A program made the translations under genes and the position numbers. This document shows positions 1-11,004 of a stretch of 64,000 bases of DNA, piece by piece. The notes beneath the pieces were generated by a model. It worked only from the letters and a program-made list of their open reading frames with translations. It was not told the origin of the DNA and searched no databases. Every line of letters starts with the position of its first letter. Position 1 is the first letter of the stretch. Source of the DNA: Helicostylum pulchrum (Eukaryota; Mucoromycota; Mucoromycetes; Mucorales; Mucoraceae); assembly GCA_025677825.1 (NCBI GenBank), contig JAIXMO010000019.1, positions 186,001 through 250,000 of the forward strand. Direction: 5' to 3'.

Positions 1-1547
1 ATAATGAGGTAATCGCACATCTGACAACTGTTCATATTTTAATAAAGGATCTTATAAATAGACATCATTTAAATATTCGTTTTACTTGTTTTATCCAAAG
101 TGCTGGTCTCAGACACAAGAGCTGGTTTTATTTGCATTCAGTGCAGTAACTTCAGTCATCTTGCGAAATATCATACCACATCTATAGTCAACTTTCTTTG
201 GTGCTAGAGAATCAGTAGCTTCAACACATTTTTCCTTATTATTACGCTTGCTAAATAAGAAGCTCTCTGTCTTGCCTCTAATATATATATGTATATATTT
301 ATATAAAAAGAATAAGCTCCTTTAAAAGATGCGCATAAAAACAAAATACGTTTGTAAAAAAAAAAAGATCATAATATGATTTAAAAAGCATGTTTACATG
401 GACGTTTTATTGTAACAGTTGATGGTTTAAAGTTTAGAGTGGCTAGAAAAGTCATAAAAGTCGCCAATAATATCTTGATTACAAGCATAAGCAATTCTGG
501 GTATTTGATAAGCTTTCTTCTATCATCATTCCATAACGCTTGAGATTCGCTTTAACTATTACTTCTCAACTTCAAGTTGAAAAATAATAGTCTGCTGCTC
601 ACACGCCGTAAATGAGTTCCGTATTTTATAATAAAGTTAGTATATAATTACGCCCTTATTTACTTTCAAAAAGTTTACCTTTAAACATTGCAAGAAAACG
701 AGGGATAACAATATCAGCCAGTGACTTCCAGCAAAGCAACAACAAAATACATGTGTGCAGGGATCGGAGTGTATCACATCGTAGGACATCCGGACGTCGA
801 GCCTAATACAGAGCTGCATTGAAATTGCTTGACGTTTTTGACTCCTTCATCAAACAACAACATCTTCCCATTAATAAGTTGTATGGTCTGATTAAGTTAC
901 ATCTTCCAATAGTTAGCTACGAACTGTACATCAACTTCTAATCACAACATCTTGGAAAAGCAATATCAGTTTTTTGAGACGTCCATTGCCAAGGACAGAC
1001 ATTGAGTCTCGCAAGCTGAGTGGGAACAGATAAAATTGTTTGAAGACTGTCCCTCCCTCAAAACAACAAACCTTTTGTCATCTTTTTTATCGATCAAGTT
1101 CCATTTTTTTCCTAGAAGCTGTGAAAAAAAGTAAATGCCTATTCAAAAGTGTAATTATTGTTAAAAAAGAAACAATATCTGCTTTGGCACATCCTCATAT
1201 TTTAAATACGATTACAGCAGCATATAAATAAAACACATCATCAAAACCAAAAGGGCGTAGCTGCTTTGATTTTGGAAAGGAAAAAATCTGTTTTTTATTA
1301 GAAAAATAAAAGGTTTGTTAAGATTAATACACTCTATAGTGATGAAAATAGGTAAAGGAAGAATAAATAATATGCATGGCATCAAGTTATATAAAAAAAG
1401 TCCTTTTTTTTTTTTTTATACGTGTCAAGACGACATAATTTCTTGCTGCAAGTGATTTTTCTATAGAATCACAATAATTTTGAAACTTTATGATTTCGTG
1501 TAAAAGATAGTGTGATTTTGCTTCCCAGTTGGATAAAACCTTTATGC
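1..1547. other. AT-rich stretch without a recognisable gene
   Basis: Only short open frames of about 60 codons occur here, with no recognisable domain and no convincing splice-linked exons. There is an AT microsatellite near 280-305 and a T-run near 1407-1420. I see no gene in it. Confidence 0.5.
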
Positions 1548-1785
1548 TTAATTTTCGTAAGAAGCAAACCTTTGTTCTACTCTTGGTTTAATATCACGAT
1601 GCTGATCCAATTCAATCGACAAGTCTTGCACGTATCGAATTAACACTTGTAATTGAGTTGCTTCATCTAGAATACTGCTGCTCATCATAGGAGTTGGTGC
1701 CTGCCAATCATTGATAATAGGTATACTACCAGGTACCAGCAAACACTCACCCCAGCCGTATTCCATTGAACTTATGTCACCAGCT
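1548..1785 (-). pseudogene. Fragment resembling the PH domain of a fungal Sec7-family Arf-GEF
   Basis: The minus-strand frame reads an EYGWG motif, then a W-x-A/P-P stretch, then a helix of the type EATQLQVLIRYVQDLSIELD followed by QHRDIKPRVEQRF, and ends at a TAA at 1548. The order EYGWG, W-P-P, EQL-x-L-x-KYV-x-x-L-x-x-EL-x-x-H recalls the C-terminal PH domain region of fungal Sec7/PSD-type guanine nucleotide exchange factors as I know them. In intact members a further helix (KAxxNWExK) follows; here the frame stops, and no Sec7 domain is present nearby. The upstream edge abuts the C-terminus of a decayed Tc1 transposase. I infer a truncated gene fragment broken by or carried next to the transposon. 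The assignment is by motif memory only. Confidence 0.4.
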
Positions 1786-2570
1786 AAAGGTTCTTGTCTG
1801 AATAATTGCAGCGCATCTATCTGACATGGACTCGACTAATTTGTTAGTGACCTCAAGGTCGAGACGCTCCCATTCTTTTTTTTAGGTGAACCTTGACGTC
1901 ATCAACATTATTAATCAAGCACCTTTTTTTCTTCTATCTGCCTTTCCAATACTGCCGACAGATCTTGACCAACATTCCCTTCCATAAATACGAGAGGACC
2001 TAACTCTCCTGCGACAAAACAACTCCGAATTTTTCTACACCTATAATGTTCTCAGGATTGTATCTTTCTCCAGCCAGTCTAATGACACGGACGCCACAAC
2101 CATTCCCTACAACTCGATATCTTGACTCATCGGACTAGATGGTTTTTTTCCAGTCATCAAATGTCTAATCCTTCTTACTTTGGGCCCATTGCATTTGGTT
2201 TTCCGTCAAAGCAGGTTTTCTGGCTGGAATACGCGAGTTATACCCCATATCATGAAGATATTTGATCATAGTTTTACGGCATATGTCAATACCAGATGCA
2301 TGAATGTTAGATAGGTGATAGCTGTAAGTTTTGAATTGACCTGTCTTAACACTTCGCTTCAAACACCTCAGATCATGTTCACTCAGCCTAATAGGACGTC
2401 CGGTACGTATACCTTGTGGTTTACTACTGCCAGTGTCCTTGAATCTGTTGTTAGTGTGTTTGGTGGTAGAATAAGCTATATTCAAAACCTCGGAGATTTT
2501 AATTAATGTACGACAGCCGCCTTTAATGAGGCCAGAAATTTCTCCTAACTGGTTTTCAGGGAGACATTAT
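1786..2570 (-). pseudogene. Decayed Tc1/mariner-type transposase
   Basis: On the minus strand the longest intact piece (2485-2165) has a GRP-x-x-L motif, then an HTH-like segment with TYSYHLSNIHASGID and YLHDMGYNSRIPARKP, typical of Tc1 transposases just before the DDE domain. Reading on, DDWKKTI, a stop and SDESRYRVVG give the first catalytic Asp region with stops on either side. After a frame change, LVFMEGNVGQD and then EWERLDLEVTNKLVESM with a Tc1-like tail (CAAIIQ) are recognisable. The part between these last two pieces, which should hold the second and third acidic residues, is largely deleted. The copy has several stops and frame changes and is not functional. N-terminal coding sequence can be followed only to about 2570. 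Confidence 0.75.
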
Positions 2571-2656
2571 TTATATGTTTTACTCTTTTATAAAATGTTC
2601 GTCAGAATGATATTTAAATTTTATTTCTGACTTTTAAAAAAATATCGTGACTTTTT

Positions 2657-2680
2657 GGGTAGAAGTTTACATACAGCGGA
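2657..2680 (-). repeat. Possible Tc1 terminal inverted repeat end
   Basis: The sequence GTAGAAGTTTACATACAG lies about 90 bp beyond the transposase N-terminus. The core AAGTTTACATAC also occurs in the inverted repeats of Tc1 elements of the Sleeping Beauty type. I did not find a matching copy on the other side of the pseudogene, so the element end is inferred. Confidence 0.35.
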
Positions 2681-2689
2681 TTTGACGAA

Positions 2690-3210
2690 AGTATTTCGGA
2701 TTTTGATATTGACAAGCTTCAAGAAAACTGTCACCGTGTTTGTATGGATGATGCAGATATTCAAAGATCTTAATAGATAAACATAACATTTTTCGTTTCC
2801 GATATAATGATCAAATATTGGTGTACCAGAAAATACGTCTTATTAGTCATTTGTGCTGCAAGAGGAAAAACTGATTTCTTTGGATGACTGGATAATTGTT
2901 ATTACATGTGCTCTGAAAAAGTGAGCTCAATAGACTTGAATTGCCAAAGGTACTCAACACAAACTACGGTGAACGTATATATATATATAAAAGTCGAATG
3001 GAATAGTTCGTTTATCAAATTTTGACATGTTTCTATTAAATGATAGTAAATAATTTCCATTTGCTGTCGCAGGTACGTGTGTTGGGGTGGTTATTTTTTT
3101 TTGGATGGGGTAACCTGTTTCGAATTATGGAAACAAACAAACAAACAAAAAAGCGCCACAACTATGATTTATGTTTACATTTATACTGTAATTAGTGTTT
3201 CATCAATACA
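2690..3210. other. Intergenic stretch upstream of the F-box gene
   Basis: No coding signal is visible. It contains a short AT repeat near 2975-2990 and a CAAA repeat (ACAAACAAACAAA) near 3132-3150. Confidence 0.5.
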
Positions 3211-3211
3211 G

Positions 3212-3219
3212 TATAAAAG
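3212..3219 (+). promoter_or_regulatory. TATA box of the F-box gene
   Basis: TATAAAAG lies 60 bp upstream of the ATG at 3279, a common distance for a TATA element in compact fungal promoters. Confidence 0.5.
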
Positions 3220-3278
3220 GAAGGTCGGCTTTTTATAAATTGTGGCACTCTTTTTCTTTAAGAATAATAATTGAAATT

Positions 3279-5308
3279 ATGAACGATCTACCGGCTGAAG
3301 TCTATTATCATATTTTTGTCATTTGAGTAGACCAGAAATTTATACTTGCTTTTTTGTTTGTAGACGACTAAATGAGGCGGCAGTTCAAGTATACAGTAAA
3401 GAGCTGATAATTGACGATTATAAAGTTCAATTGGCAAAATGTTATTTAGCAAGTTATGATCCCAGTAAACTCTTTCAAAATGGATATCTTGTTCGAAAAT
3501 TGATATTTAAAAGTAAATACGGAGACGGTGTAGAAAGGTTTCGAGGTACAAGAAAGGCGTCCGACAATAAGATCCCAAGTGGCTTTAGTTTTAGTCAAGC
3601 AGAGTTTTCGCTTTTATTAAAGTACTTCCCCAATATTCAAGAAATCGATTTGACAGAGTGTGGCAACTTTACAAACTATATTTCTTTTCTGTTTGATGCA
3701 AATTTACAGTATATCAAAAAAATTAAGGCTTTGACCTTTGAACAATATTTTGGAACATACAGCTATTATGAGTACGTTTCGACCTGTCTCAAATTTTGTG
3801 GTACTTTAACAAGCCTTTTTTTAGAGTACACAGAAGATACCAAAGACTATACTTTTTGTGGTGTGGGTATTCTTGATATGCTGAGTCAATTCGAAAATTT
3901 AAAACAGCTTGAATTTCGTAGCAATTACAGTGACAACTCGATAATGTTTCGGATTCAAGAACTTTGTCCTAAATTGACAGACTTGACATTTACAAGTAAT
4001 CTTAGTTGTTCCGAAGGAGATGTGCAAGACTTGTTGGAGCAAAGAGTTGAACATACTGTAAAATCAAATAAAAGTTTACGATACTTGGATATTAATTTAC
4101 CGTCATTACCAATTGATTATACTAAATATCTTACGAGCTATCTTGAAGATACGTTACATACCGTAAATATCCAGGTTAGATTTACTGGGCTCTATGATTG
4201 GATAGAAGACGTCGGAATGGAAGACACTTTGAAGCTTATGAAAAAATTAGGACAGTTGAACGATGTTCGTATATCCTTTGCAAGAACTAGTAGACTCCGA
4301 AGAACACGCTTAACCTACGAATTAAAAATGGCGAAGTGGTTTCAAGTTGTTAATGCTTTTAAAGGAAATAAAAAGGCTTTATGTACAGTCAAACTTTGTG
4401 GAACTAGTCCCTCCCGAGACTATTTCAAGTATAATGCATTGGATAATCAACTGATTTTGGCTTATACTTTGGAAGATGTAGATTATCGCAGATTGGAAAA
4501 TGCAGATTATAATGTATATTACAATGAAAGAGAAGATGCAGATTATTATGAAAGAGAAGATATAGGTTATTATGAAAGAGAAGATGTATATTATGATGAA
4601 AGAGAATATGATATCCATATTTACCGGTCTTACGAGACCTTATCGGAATCTGCTTTTCCTGCTAGCTTTATTTCAACTATTGGACCTGAAATCATCGACC
4701 GCTTAGAGTTAAATTTAGAGAAAGTGTCGGATAATTTTGTAACGAAGTTTTTGGAATACGTATTTCTAAGTTACATAAATCTTCAGTATCTTAAAGTAAC
4801 GGACTACTTTCAGATTCAAGGGCGTTCAAACCACAGGAACGAGGAATTGAATAGCATTCGAAATAATTTGAAGATGGTACATTTTCTTAGCGGCACATCA
4901 ACCAACAATATACTCAATATCATCTTTAAATATCTACCGGATATTGAAGTCTTGGTTCTGGGAAATCACAGTAGGTATAATTGGAACTTAGATTTAACAC
5001 TATTTAAAAGCTTAAAAAGATGCTACGTTATTATTCAACATACCTCTAATTATAATTGCGAGGCATTAAATATCAAGTTTGACTACACAGATGGAAAAAA
5101 ACGACGGTATTATTACGACGGTACAGCAGAAAAGACATTAGTTAGAGAGGATATACAAAGAACCATTCGTCTCTGTCGATCTTTTATTTTTACTTGTAAA
5201 AAAGATACTGAGTTCACTGTTTGCTTTGGCTCCGACGAAAGTCTTTTAAATTTCAATATTGACAAGAATCACGATAGCCGTTATCGTATTCCTATAGGAT
5301 TTATTTAA
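3279..5308 (+). pseudogene. F-box/LRR-like protein with a one-base break in the F-box
   Basis: Likely substrate adaptor of an SCF ubiquitin ligase. From the ATG at 3279 the frame reads MNDLPAEVYYHIF, the start of an F-box, then hits TGA at 3324. One frame over, HLSRPEIYTCFFVCRRLNEA continues the F-box without loss and runs intact for about 655 residues to TAA at 5306. One extra T in the T-run at 3312-3316 would restore a continuous F-box, so this is a one-base deletion: a recent mutation or an assembly error. The long C-terminal part is rich in LTxLxLxxN-like leucine-spaced strands (for example around 3640-3670, 3890-4000 and 4070-4100), as in fungal F-box/LRR proteins. Residues encoded at 4480-4625 form a Tyr/Glu-rich tandem repeat (YYEREDx). 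It is intronless, with a TATA box 60 bp upstream. F-box identity is solid; the target is unknown. Confidence 0.75.
4480..4625 (+). repeat. In-frame tandem repeat inside the F-box protein gene
   Basis: Three to four copies of a 24-27 bp unit (GAAAGAGAAGATnnAnATTATTAT type) encode Y-Y-E-R-E-D units. Length differences are multiples of three, so the frame is kept. Confidence 0.75.
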
Positions 5309-6183
5309 ATCAAAGATAGCAATTAATAAATATATTATTACATCTACTTTTACTTTCTTTGTTGCACTACTCCTCATTTTCCTTTGACCCTCACTTCTTG
5401 TACTTTAGGAGGAGTGAATAAGTTATTACTGCGTTCTAAGAAAAGGAAAGGTTCCCGAAATATTTATATTGCCCAAAATACTTGCGATTAACCACGTAGA
5501 GAGATTACTTTTTGTATCAGCAAGTGGTTTGCATAACCAAAAGGATGTCATCTTATCATCCCCCTATCATCCCCCTATATCCCCTATATACTGCAATCGT
5601 GGGTTAATTCTTGGTACGCCAGTACCAATTTATAACGTAATTTTTTGGCGCATGTCCAACAATAACAGGTACTTTACACATAAAAACGAGTTTTTTTTAA
5701 TAGAGCAAGTATGAGTACGTTAGAAATATAATATATCATGATGATTAAATAAACTCTCTTTTTTATCATGGTTAAATCAGCCTATTTATTCCGTCCATTT
5801 CTTTTTTTTAAACAATGAATTGGTATGCAAGTACCTTTCATGTAATTAAATGTCCATGCATTTCAAAAAGAGCTTCCCTATTATATGGTGGTGTCGAACA
5901 TTAAATCAAAGTCTGATAAACGCGAAGTATATAAAACACAAAGCTCGTCTCATAAAAATGGCCGCCCTTTTATTTTGAGAATTATCGTTTACATGAGCTC
6001 ACTTTTAGAAATAAACAAATGCGGTCTATATAATGGACTCCATACCCCACCATTTCTTAAAAAAAACTTTTTATTGTATCTTTCTTTTAAAAAATAATGA
6101 TAATACAGTAATATTTACTAAACAATTCAAGCGGTTAAAAATAAGTTTAATTGGTCTAATAAAAAAAAGAACTTGGTCTCAAT
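5309..6183. other. Intergenic stretch with CCCCTAT-type repeats
   Basis: No gene recognised. Around 5553-5590 there are short direct repeats of the type TCATCCCCCTA and CCCCTATA. The open frames here are short, overlap each other in different frames, and match nothing I know. Confidence 0.5.
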
Positions 6184-7872
6184 TTAAGATTGTAAGACAA
6201 AGTTTTGAACAAAAGTTTCTCCATGTACACGGTATTCAATCTCACACTCTAATTCTCTTGGGTTATCAGTACCTTTATGACAAGTAAAGACACCGGAGAT
6301 CTTGGTACCCTTTGTGGCATGAATAGGCTTTTCTAAAATAAAGCTAGTTTGTTTCCAATGAGTATCTTCACCAAAGGGACTTGTAGTCATAAAGATTTCA
6401 CCGGGAACCTTTTGAGACTCTTGATCTAAAGGAATAGAATGGCCGTCTCTAGTGAACCAAGTATCGAACCAACCACCAAATGCAGTAACCACACTATCCT
6501 TTGTAATCTCTACCTCAAACGTATTAACGAAATCCAATTGCTTAATAGTGATAGTTTGAAGGGGAAGATCCTTCAAGGTAACAACAGTAGAAACAACACT
6601 GTTGGGTCGAATGAAATCAACTACAGCTTCATTTAATGTAGGTTCCTTCATAGCACTCATCTTAAATCCATAGACATCGCTCCAAAAGTTTACTTTATCG
6701 TTCTTTAAATCTTCGTCGTCTAAAGCAGCCATCAAGATACGAGTTTGACTAGGTGCCATAATACCGTTAGGCGCTAACCAACGGTCACGAGCAACAAGTA
6801 CAGAATCCAACATGGCTTCAAATAATAAAAAGTATCCCATCCATTCAGAGATGATGATATCGACTTGAGGTACAGGTAATTCAATCTCTTCTACTTTACC
6901 ACGTACACAAGTAATAATATGATCTAATCCATTTTCCTTGATATTTAATTTAGCTTTTTCGATAATAGCCGAGTTGTCTACCGAAAAGACTTGCTTGGCA
7001 CCAGCTTTAGCAGCAAACATGGATAAAATACCGGTACCACAACCTACATCCAATACAATTTTGTTCTTGAAAACATCCTTGTTCTCATAAACGAAATCAC
7101 GGTAGGCTTCTGTACGTGCTCTATCTTTCAACATTTGTTCGTGGATATCGTTTTGAGCATAACCGTTGAAATAATAATTGCCTTGATCGATCAATGCAGC
7201 AGATGAAGAAGGGTCGGATTCCTCGTTGGCGATGGTATCAAAGAACCTCTTTTTAACCATGGATTTGTATTCTTCAAATTGACCTTGCAAGTTTTCGGTC
7301 TTTTCTTGCGTAGACATGAGCAAGTTTAATAATTGGGTTTCTAATTCAGTGGTGGTGGTGATTTGGTTTAAATCGACGGTGGGTAAAGGTGCAAAGGGCT
7401 TGGTGGTGGGTTGGTCTTCCAAATCTTCTAATTCTTCAAAGGCGAATAATAAGGCGTCGTCAGTTAAGACAGGTTGCAAGTATTCGTCTTGGGTCCAAAA
7501 TGGTTCGGATCCTGTCAATTTAAATTCTTTGGCGGTAGCGAGGTCAGGGTTGATTTGGACTTGCTTACGGATATAATTAATCATACGGATACATTTGTAG
7601 AAGTCGAGACGAAGGTCACGTTTAACAGCTTGGAAATCAAATCCATGTTGTTCTTTGATATGTTGGAAAGTTTCTAAACACTTTGTGAAAGTTTGAGGAC
7701 AGAATAAACATTGAGACTCTTCCTCTTCTTCGTCGTTGGACCAGTCGTCCCAAGCAACATCTAATTTAAAGGTTAGTCAAGTGAATTCAATAGGTAAATG
7801 GCTTTCTTTTTTACCTTGGGGATCGTATTCAGAAGGTTCGTATTGGGAATCGTTACAGATAGAGTGAGCCAT
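6184..7872 (-). CDS. Protein arginine N-methyltransferase 3 (PRMT3-like)
   Basis: Class I protein arginine methyltransferase; in other organisms PRMT3 is cytosolic and methylates ribosomal protein uS5 (RPS2). Two exons, 7872-7815 and 7760-6184, join in phase (intron GTAAAA...TTAG) to about 544 residues. An acidic N-terminus is followed by a C2H2 zinc finger (C37, C40, H53, H58), the hallmark of PRMT3 among PRMTs. The catalytic core has the SAM-binding motif VLDVGCGTGILS (about residue 255), the post-I acidic residue in VFSVDNS, and the double-E loop SEWMGYFLLFEAML (about residue 325). A THW-like motif is seen as THWKQT in the C-terminal beta barrel. It is transcribed divergently from the polymerase alpha B subunit gene, with 217 bp between the start codons. 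Identification is firm. Confidence 0.95.
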
Positions 7873-8089
7873 TTCGAAACAAGTAAAGAAGTAGAAAAAA
7901 AAGATTTTTTTTCTGTTTTTCTCTTTTTTTTTTTGCAGGACAGAGGTAAACAAGTCACGACATGGAATAGGGGTAGCTTTTTTAGCCACCCACGCGTGTG
8001 CGCGCTATACACTTCCCCCAAACTTCCCTGTTTTCTTTGGTTTTTTTTTTCGTGTTTCTTCTCTCTTTTTTTTTATACACAATAAAAAA
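7873..8089. promoter_or_regulatory. Divergent promoter of PRMT3 and POLA2 genes with an MCB site
   Basis: These 217 bp separate the two start codons. The segment holds a perfect MluI cell-cycle box, ACGCGT at 7992-7997, inside a GC-rich patch (CCACCCACGCGTGTGCGCGC). This is the site used by MBF-type factors to drive S-phase genes in yeasts. Poly-T tracts flank it on both sides. The MCB lies 93 bp upstream of the POLA2 start, a fitting position for a replication gene; its use is inferred. Confidence 0.6.
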
Positions 8090-10091
8090 ATGAGTCTTCA
8101 ACCAGTTATCATCCAAACGTTTAGAGTTGCTTCAACTGATACCGATGTTATTCGAGAATGTAAAGTATACAACAACAACAAAAAAACCACCTACTTTTTT
8201 TTTTTTAACTAAAACCATTTTCTTAACTTAGTGGAGTCAATTTGTAATATATACTCTTTAACGCCCGAGAAATTAAAAATGAAATGGGAAGCTTTTGCAT
8301 TAACTTCTCAATGTGATTTAAGACCTACTTTACCTTATATTAAAATTCTTCGTAATTCTTTACAAAGAGAATTCGAAAGAGGGTTAAAGTCTAGACGTAC
8401 CGTCAAAGGCAAAGTGACAACTAAACGTGGTGGGGCTTTTGATTTTTCAGAGTATGGACTTGATAGTGTCAAGAAAGAAGAATCTTTAGATGACTTGTAA
8501 GTAAGCAACAACAACATATTTGTGTATATATCCTGGTGATTTAATTCTTTTTTTAAAAAAAAATAGCATGGCTGGTATGTTTGAAGCACCTGTACAACAA
8601 ACAAGACCTACGGCAACAAAGGTACGCCCACCACCATCATCCTCATCGACTGATAACCAGCTTGGCGACAGATCATCATCACACGTAATCGAAACGCAAT
8701 TCAACGGCCACTTACCTCTTCCTACCAAGGATACCAGTATGGATGAGATCCACAGCCCATTTACATTTGCGTATACACAGGGACCTGTCAAACCTTACCG
8801 TTTTATGTTTGAAAAGATTTAAAGAGAAATCCGAAGGTGTTGATGAACGTATTGATTATATTGCTAGTTTAATTCAAACACACCATAAGATTGAAGCATT
8901 TGCTAATCCTAGTAAACGAAGTCAAGAGGCCATTTATGCTTACGGGTTAGTGAGCTCAGATGATGGATCAGAAGGGAGATTAAATGAAAAGTCCATTGTG
9001 CTTCAGACTTCAAGAGATTTAGGGATGGGTAAACGTGTCATGTTGGATTTGAGTAGATTAGAATCGTATAGTTTCTTCCCGGGACAAGTGATTGGTGTTA
9101 AAGGTACTAACCATAACGGTATTCGATTTCATGTGGACGAAGTGTTGATGGTAAGAGATTTTTCGTGCTTTTGTGAAAATATATGCTTATCTAAAATTAC
9201 ATGCTATAATATTTTAGCCTCCTGCACCAGAAAGAGACCAATATGAAATTAAAGAGAACAAGACATTAGATATGATGGTATCAGCTGGACCTTATACATT
9301 TGATAGTGATTTACTTTTTAGTCCATTACAAGAACTGCTAAAGAAATGCAGTGAAGAAAAGCCCGATGTTCTGATATTGATGGGACCCTTTATTTCAGTT
9401 CATCACCCATTCATCAGTTCAGCCAATATACAACAATTGCCTGAACACATCTTTTATGAACAAGTCGTAACACGATTAGAAAGTTTGTTGAATATGTGTA
9501 CTGAAACTCATGTGTTTTTAGTACCTCATGCAAATGATATTATTCAAAATTATAATTTATTTCCTCAGCCTGCGTTCAATGCCAACTTGAATATTAAACA
9601 CGAAAAAATTCATTTGGCTAGTAATCCTTGTGGGTTGTTGATCAATGGGCATACGATTGGTATTGCCAATGTGGATAGTTTGTTTCGATTGGGAAGAGAG
9701 GAAATTACAAAGAATCCTGAACAAACTGATAAATTTAGTAGATTAACAAAACACTTGTTACAACAGCACACGTAAGTTGTACATATTTTTGTTGTTGATG
9801 TTGTTGTTGATAAGATAATTAAATATGCGTATCTATAGCTACTATCCATTGTATCCACATGCTATTGAAGATAATATCGATGCAGGATGCTTACTCGATA
9901 TTCATTTACCTACAAAACCTGATATTCTTATTTTACCATCTCAATTCAAACATTTCGTAAAGCAAGTGAATGGTACAGTAAGTATGAACCCAGGATTTTT
10001 ATGTAAACATCAAGTAGTAGGAACATATGGTCGGGTGATTTTATATCCTAATGTAGAAGAACGTGTACGTGTAGATTTATTAAAATTATAA
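8090..10091 (+). CDS. DNA polymerase alpha subunit B (POLA2/Pol12), with a one-base frameshift
   Basis: Regulatory B subunit of the DNA polymerase alpha-primase complex, which primes DNA replication. Five exons: 8090-8159, 8232-8496, 8567-9150, 9218-9771 and 9839-10091, all with GTAAG-like donors. The N-terminal domain (about residues 1-90, ICNIYSLTPEKLKMKWEAF) and a Ser/Pro linker precede PYRFMFEKI, the conserved entry to the OB and phosphoesterase domains. Typical motifs follow: FFPGQVIGVKGTN, VLILMGPFISVHHP, VFLVPHANDI, NPCGLLINGHTIGIANVD and YPLYPH. The frame breaks at 8818-8820: EKI is followed by TAA, while one base further KEKSEGVDERIDYIASL continues. Total exon length is 1726 nt, exactly one base too many; removing one T from the TTT gives about 574 residues, normal for the family. 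The gene is either recently broken or the assembly has a homopolymer error. Confidence 0.9.
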
Positions 10092-10118
10092 TTTTTTTTT
10101 TTTTGCTTTTTGTTTTGT

Positions 10119-10836
10119 TTAATATGCTTTTATGGAACTATCAGTCATTGTTAAATGAACTACAATTTCTCCAACAGGTTCAATATCAATATGTTGAAGT
10201 GCATCTTGAATTTCATCCATTGTTTGATATAACCAATCTACTTCTCCATCTGTCATACCTCCATTAGGCTTGGCAGTTGAAAGTGTCTCTAGTATGTTGG
10301 TATTGGTATCGATTGTGTCATATTGAGTGAGTTTTTTGGGTTGTGTTTGTTGGACCAAGTAACGGTATTTGGTCTCGCGTTCTTGAACATCTGTATCTTG
10401 TAGCGGGTCGGTTTGTGCACTTGAGATATCGATTAGATTTCTTAAAAAAAAAGAAAAGTGATTAGTTAATCAAGTTATGTAATTTTTTTTAGCAAGAAAT
10501 CTTACTGTGTTGTTCGGTCAATGATACTGTTCCAAAACTCTTGTTCTTTTTGTATGTTTATGGGTTCATACGTTTTATAATTCCTTCGGCTAATGTGTGT
10601 GTTAGAATAATAGAGTTGCTTTTTATTTGAAAAAAAGGAGGGCCTTACTTGTCGTCAGCTATATCATAATTTAACAAATTTTCATGCTCGCCATCCTAAT
10701 TTATAAAAAAAAGTAAATCGAGTTAATTTGACAACACTCTTTTTTTTTTTTAGAAAAAAAGAAAAACTCCCGGCGAAGCTCTTTAAACCATCTACTTTAC
10801 ATCATCGCGATCTTCTTTACTGCCACAGCAACCCAT
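10119..10836 (-). CDS. LAMTOR1/p18-like Ragulator subunit (lysosome/vacuole membrane anchor)
   Basis: Candidate lipid-anchored scaffold that tethers Rag GTPases and TORC1 to the lysosome or vacuole (LAMTOR1 in animals, Ego1/Meh1 in yeast). Four exons on the minus strand, 10836-10801, 10695-10649, 10589-10506 and 10440-10119, join in phase to 162 residues; human LAMTOR1 has 161. The N-terminus is MGCCGSKEDRDD, a myristoylation (Gly2) plus palmitoylation (Cys3, Cys4) signal. Next come an acidic stretch with NLLNYD, a segment with EQEFWNSIIDRTTQNLIDIS, the region that recalls the LAMTOR1 helices, and a C-terminal helix. The first exon has only 36 nt and is invisible as an open frame. The family call rests on the MGCC start, size and helix pattern; no enzymatic motif is expected. 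It converges with the POLA2 gene, 27 bp apart. Confidence 0.7.
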
Positions 10837-11004
10837 GTATTAATTCAATTGTTTAAGAGTGAAAGAAAAAAGAGAAAGAGAGAGAGTTTGCTTTAAAAAA
10901 AGAAGAAAAAAAAACCCCAAATATGGGTCTATTTGATACGTCATACAAAAAAAAAGTAATTTTTTCTTTTTTTCTTCCTTGTATACACTTTATATTTTTA
11001 TTTC

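Noticed and set aside
4379..4618. Antisense open frame with repeated IFSFIII units
   Set aside because: Mirror image of the in-frame YYERED repeat of the F-box gene; no promoter and no independent signal.
5469..6287. Several overlapping short open frames between the F-box and PRMT3 genes
   Set aside because: They overlap in different frames, run over repeats and the PRMT3 3' region, and carry no domain.
8812..8826. Programmed ribosomal frameshift in POLA2
   Set aside because: No slippery heptamer or downstream structure is evident, and other POLA2 genes do not need one; a homopolymer error or recent mutation is simpler.
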